Positions 63,686-64,000 of a stretch of DNA of 64,000 nucleotides are shown piece by piece; the first letter of the stretch is position 1; each line of letters begins with the position of its first letter. Below the pieces are notes generated by a model. That model was not told where the DNA came from and searched no databases. It saw only the letters and a list, made by a program, of their open reading frames with translations. The stretch is from assembly GCF_003350345.1 (NCBI RefSeq), contig NZ_QNVJ01000036.1:1-64000 (forward strand). The letters run 5' to 3'. Both the position numbers and the translations under genes were made by a program. The stretch comes from Alkalilacustris brevis (GTDB taxonomy: Bacteria > Pseudomonadota > Alphaproteobacteria > Rhodobacterales > Rhodobacteraceae).

Positions 63686-64000
63686 TTCTCAGCCGCTACA
63701 TGGCGCGCAAGTTCCTCAATGCCTTCGGCATCGTGCTGGGGGTGATGGTGGGCATCCTGTTCCTGATCGACATCGTCGAGCATCTGCGCCAGCACGCCGG
63801 TCGCGGCATCGGCATGGCCGAGGCGGCGCGGCTTTCCGCCCTGCATCTGCCCGGCGCGATCTACGAGGTGCTGCCGCTGGTCACCATGCTGGCCACGCTG
63901 GCCCTGTTCGTGGGGCTGGCGCGCAGCTCGGAACTGGTCGTGACCCGCGCGGCGGGGCGCTCGGCGCTGCATGTGGTGGCCGCGCCGACGGCGGTCGCGC
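63682..64000 (+). CDS. lptG: LPS export permease LptG (5' part, cut by window end)
   Basis: Translation from ATG 63682 gives MILSRYMARKFLNAFGIVLG, then a hydrophobic first helix, and further on LVTMLATLALFVGLARSSEL. This is the usual LptG N terminus. The first ~106 codons are in the window; the rest runs off the end. The ATGA overlap with lptF indicates coupled synthesis of the two permease subunits. Confidence 0.92.
   Translation, partial: MILSRYMARKFLNAFGIVLGVMVGILFLIDIVEHLRQHAGRGIGMAEAARLSALHLPGAIYEVLPLVTMLATLALFVGLARSSELVVTRAAGRSALHVVAAPTAVA

Overview
The window is a GC-rich, gene-dense bacterial chromosome segment, most likely from Rhodobacterales (Rhodobacteraceae/Roseobacter group, Alphaproteobacteria). 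Supporting signs are the cys operon with DUF2849 and DUF934 genes, the trpC-moaC-moeA-lexA order, a GTTC-N7-GTTC SOS box, RF2 encoded without a programmed frameshift, a class II (B12) ribonucleotide reductase, a Rhodobacter-type Fpr, heterotetrameric sarcosine oxidase and a split ccm locus. I found no rRNA, tRNA, CRISPR array, transposase or prophage.

Layout. 0.2-2 kb: three tandem cyclophilins predicted for cytoplasm, periplasm and membrane. 2.2-5 kb: ccmABCDG for cytochrome c maturation. 5.1-6.8 kb: a probably secreted CHAT (caspase-like) protease. 6.8-12.9 kb: fpr and the sulfate-assimilation/siroheme operon cysG-DUF2849-cysI-cysH-DUF934, divergent from an Lrp/AsnC regulator with a palindrome between them. 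12.9-18.9 kb: VOC protein, BNR-repeat protein, dusA, TauE/SafE permease, prfB, cupin regulator. 19.3-22.6 kb: lexA and trpC-moaC-moeA. 22.8-26.6 kb: DUF502, GNAT, rpsB-tsf. 27-31.9 kb: LuxR-type regulator, SulP transporter, gph, a redoxin, rpe. 32-36.9 kb: gamma-carbonic anhydrase, gmk, yicC, a PAS_5 protein, gltX, a zincin. 37-42.6 kb: Atm1-type ABC exporter, LysM protein, LOG protein, host-attachment protein, sodB. 42.8-49.1 kb: soxBDAG, interrupted by a lower-GC membrane-protein gene next to a relic of a second soxB 3' end. 49.5-53 kb: ccmI-ruvX-DUF1289, then an esterase and an AlkA-like glycosylase. 53.2-57.1 kb: MFS transporter and a P450 plus membrane alpha/beta-hydrolase pair. 57.6-64 kb: nrdJ, holC, lptF and the start of lptG, which is cut by the window end.

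Most genes are housekeeping and sit in tight operons with 4-nt ATGA overlaps. The unusual content is mainly between genes. (1) A ~105-bp element in three copies folds as two hairpins, and its substitutions preserve pairing (G-U in one strand, or compensatory). (2) A ~30-bp motif centred on GGATATTT occurs 12 times with two alternative tails; two copies form an 85-bp palindrome beside nrdJ. (3) A ~113-bp repeat occurs twice in opposite orientation. A consensus-matching CtrA-type box (31968-31983) and an SOS box (20061-20075) are also present. All functions are inferred from reading the sequence and recalled family features; no database search was run.
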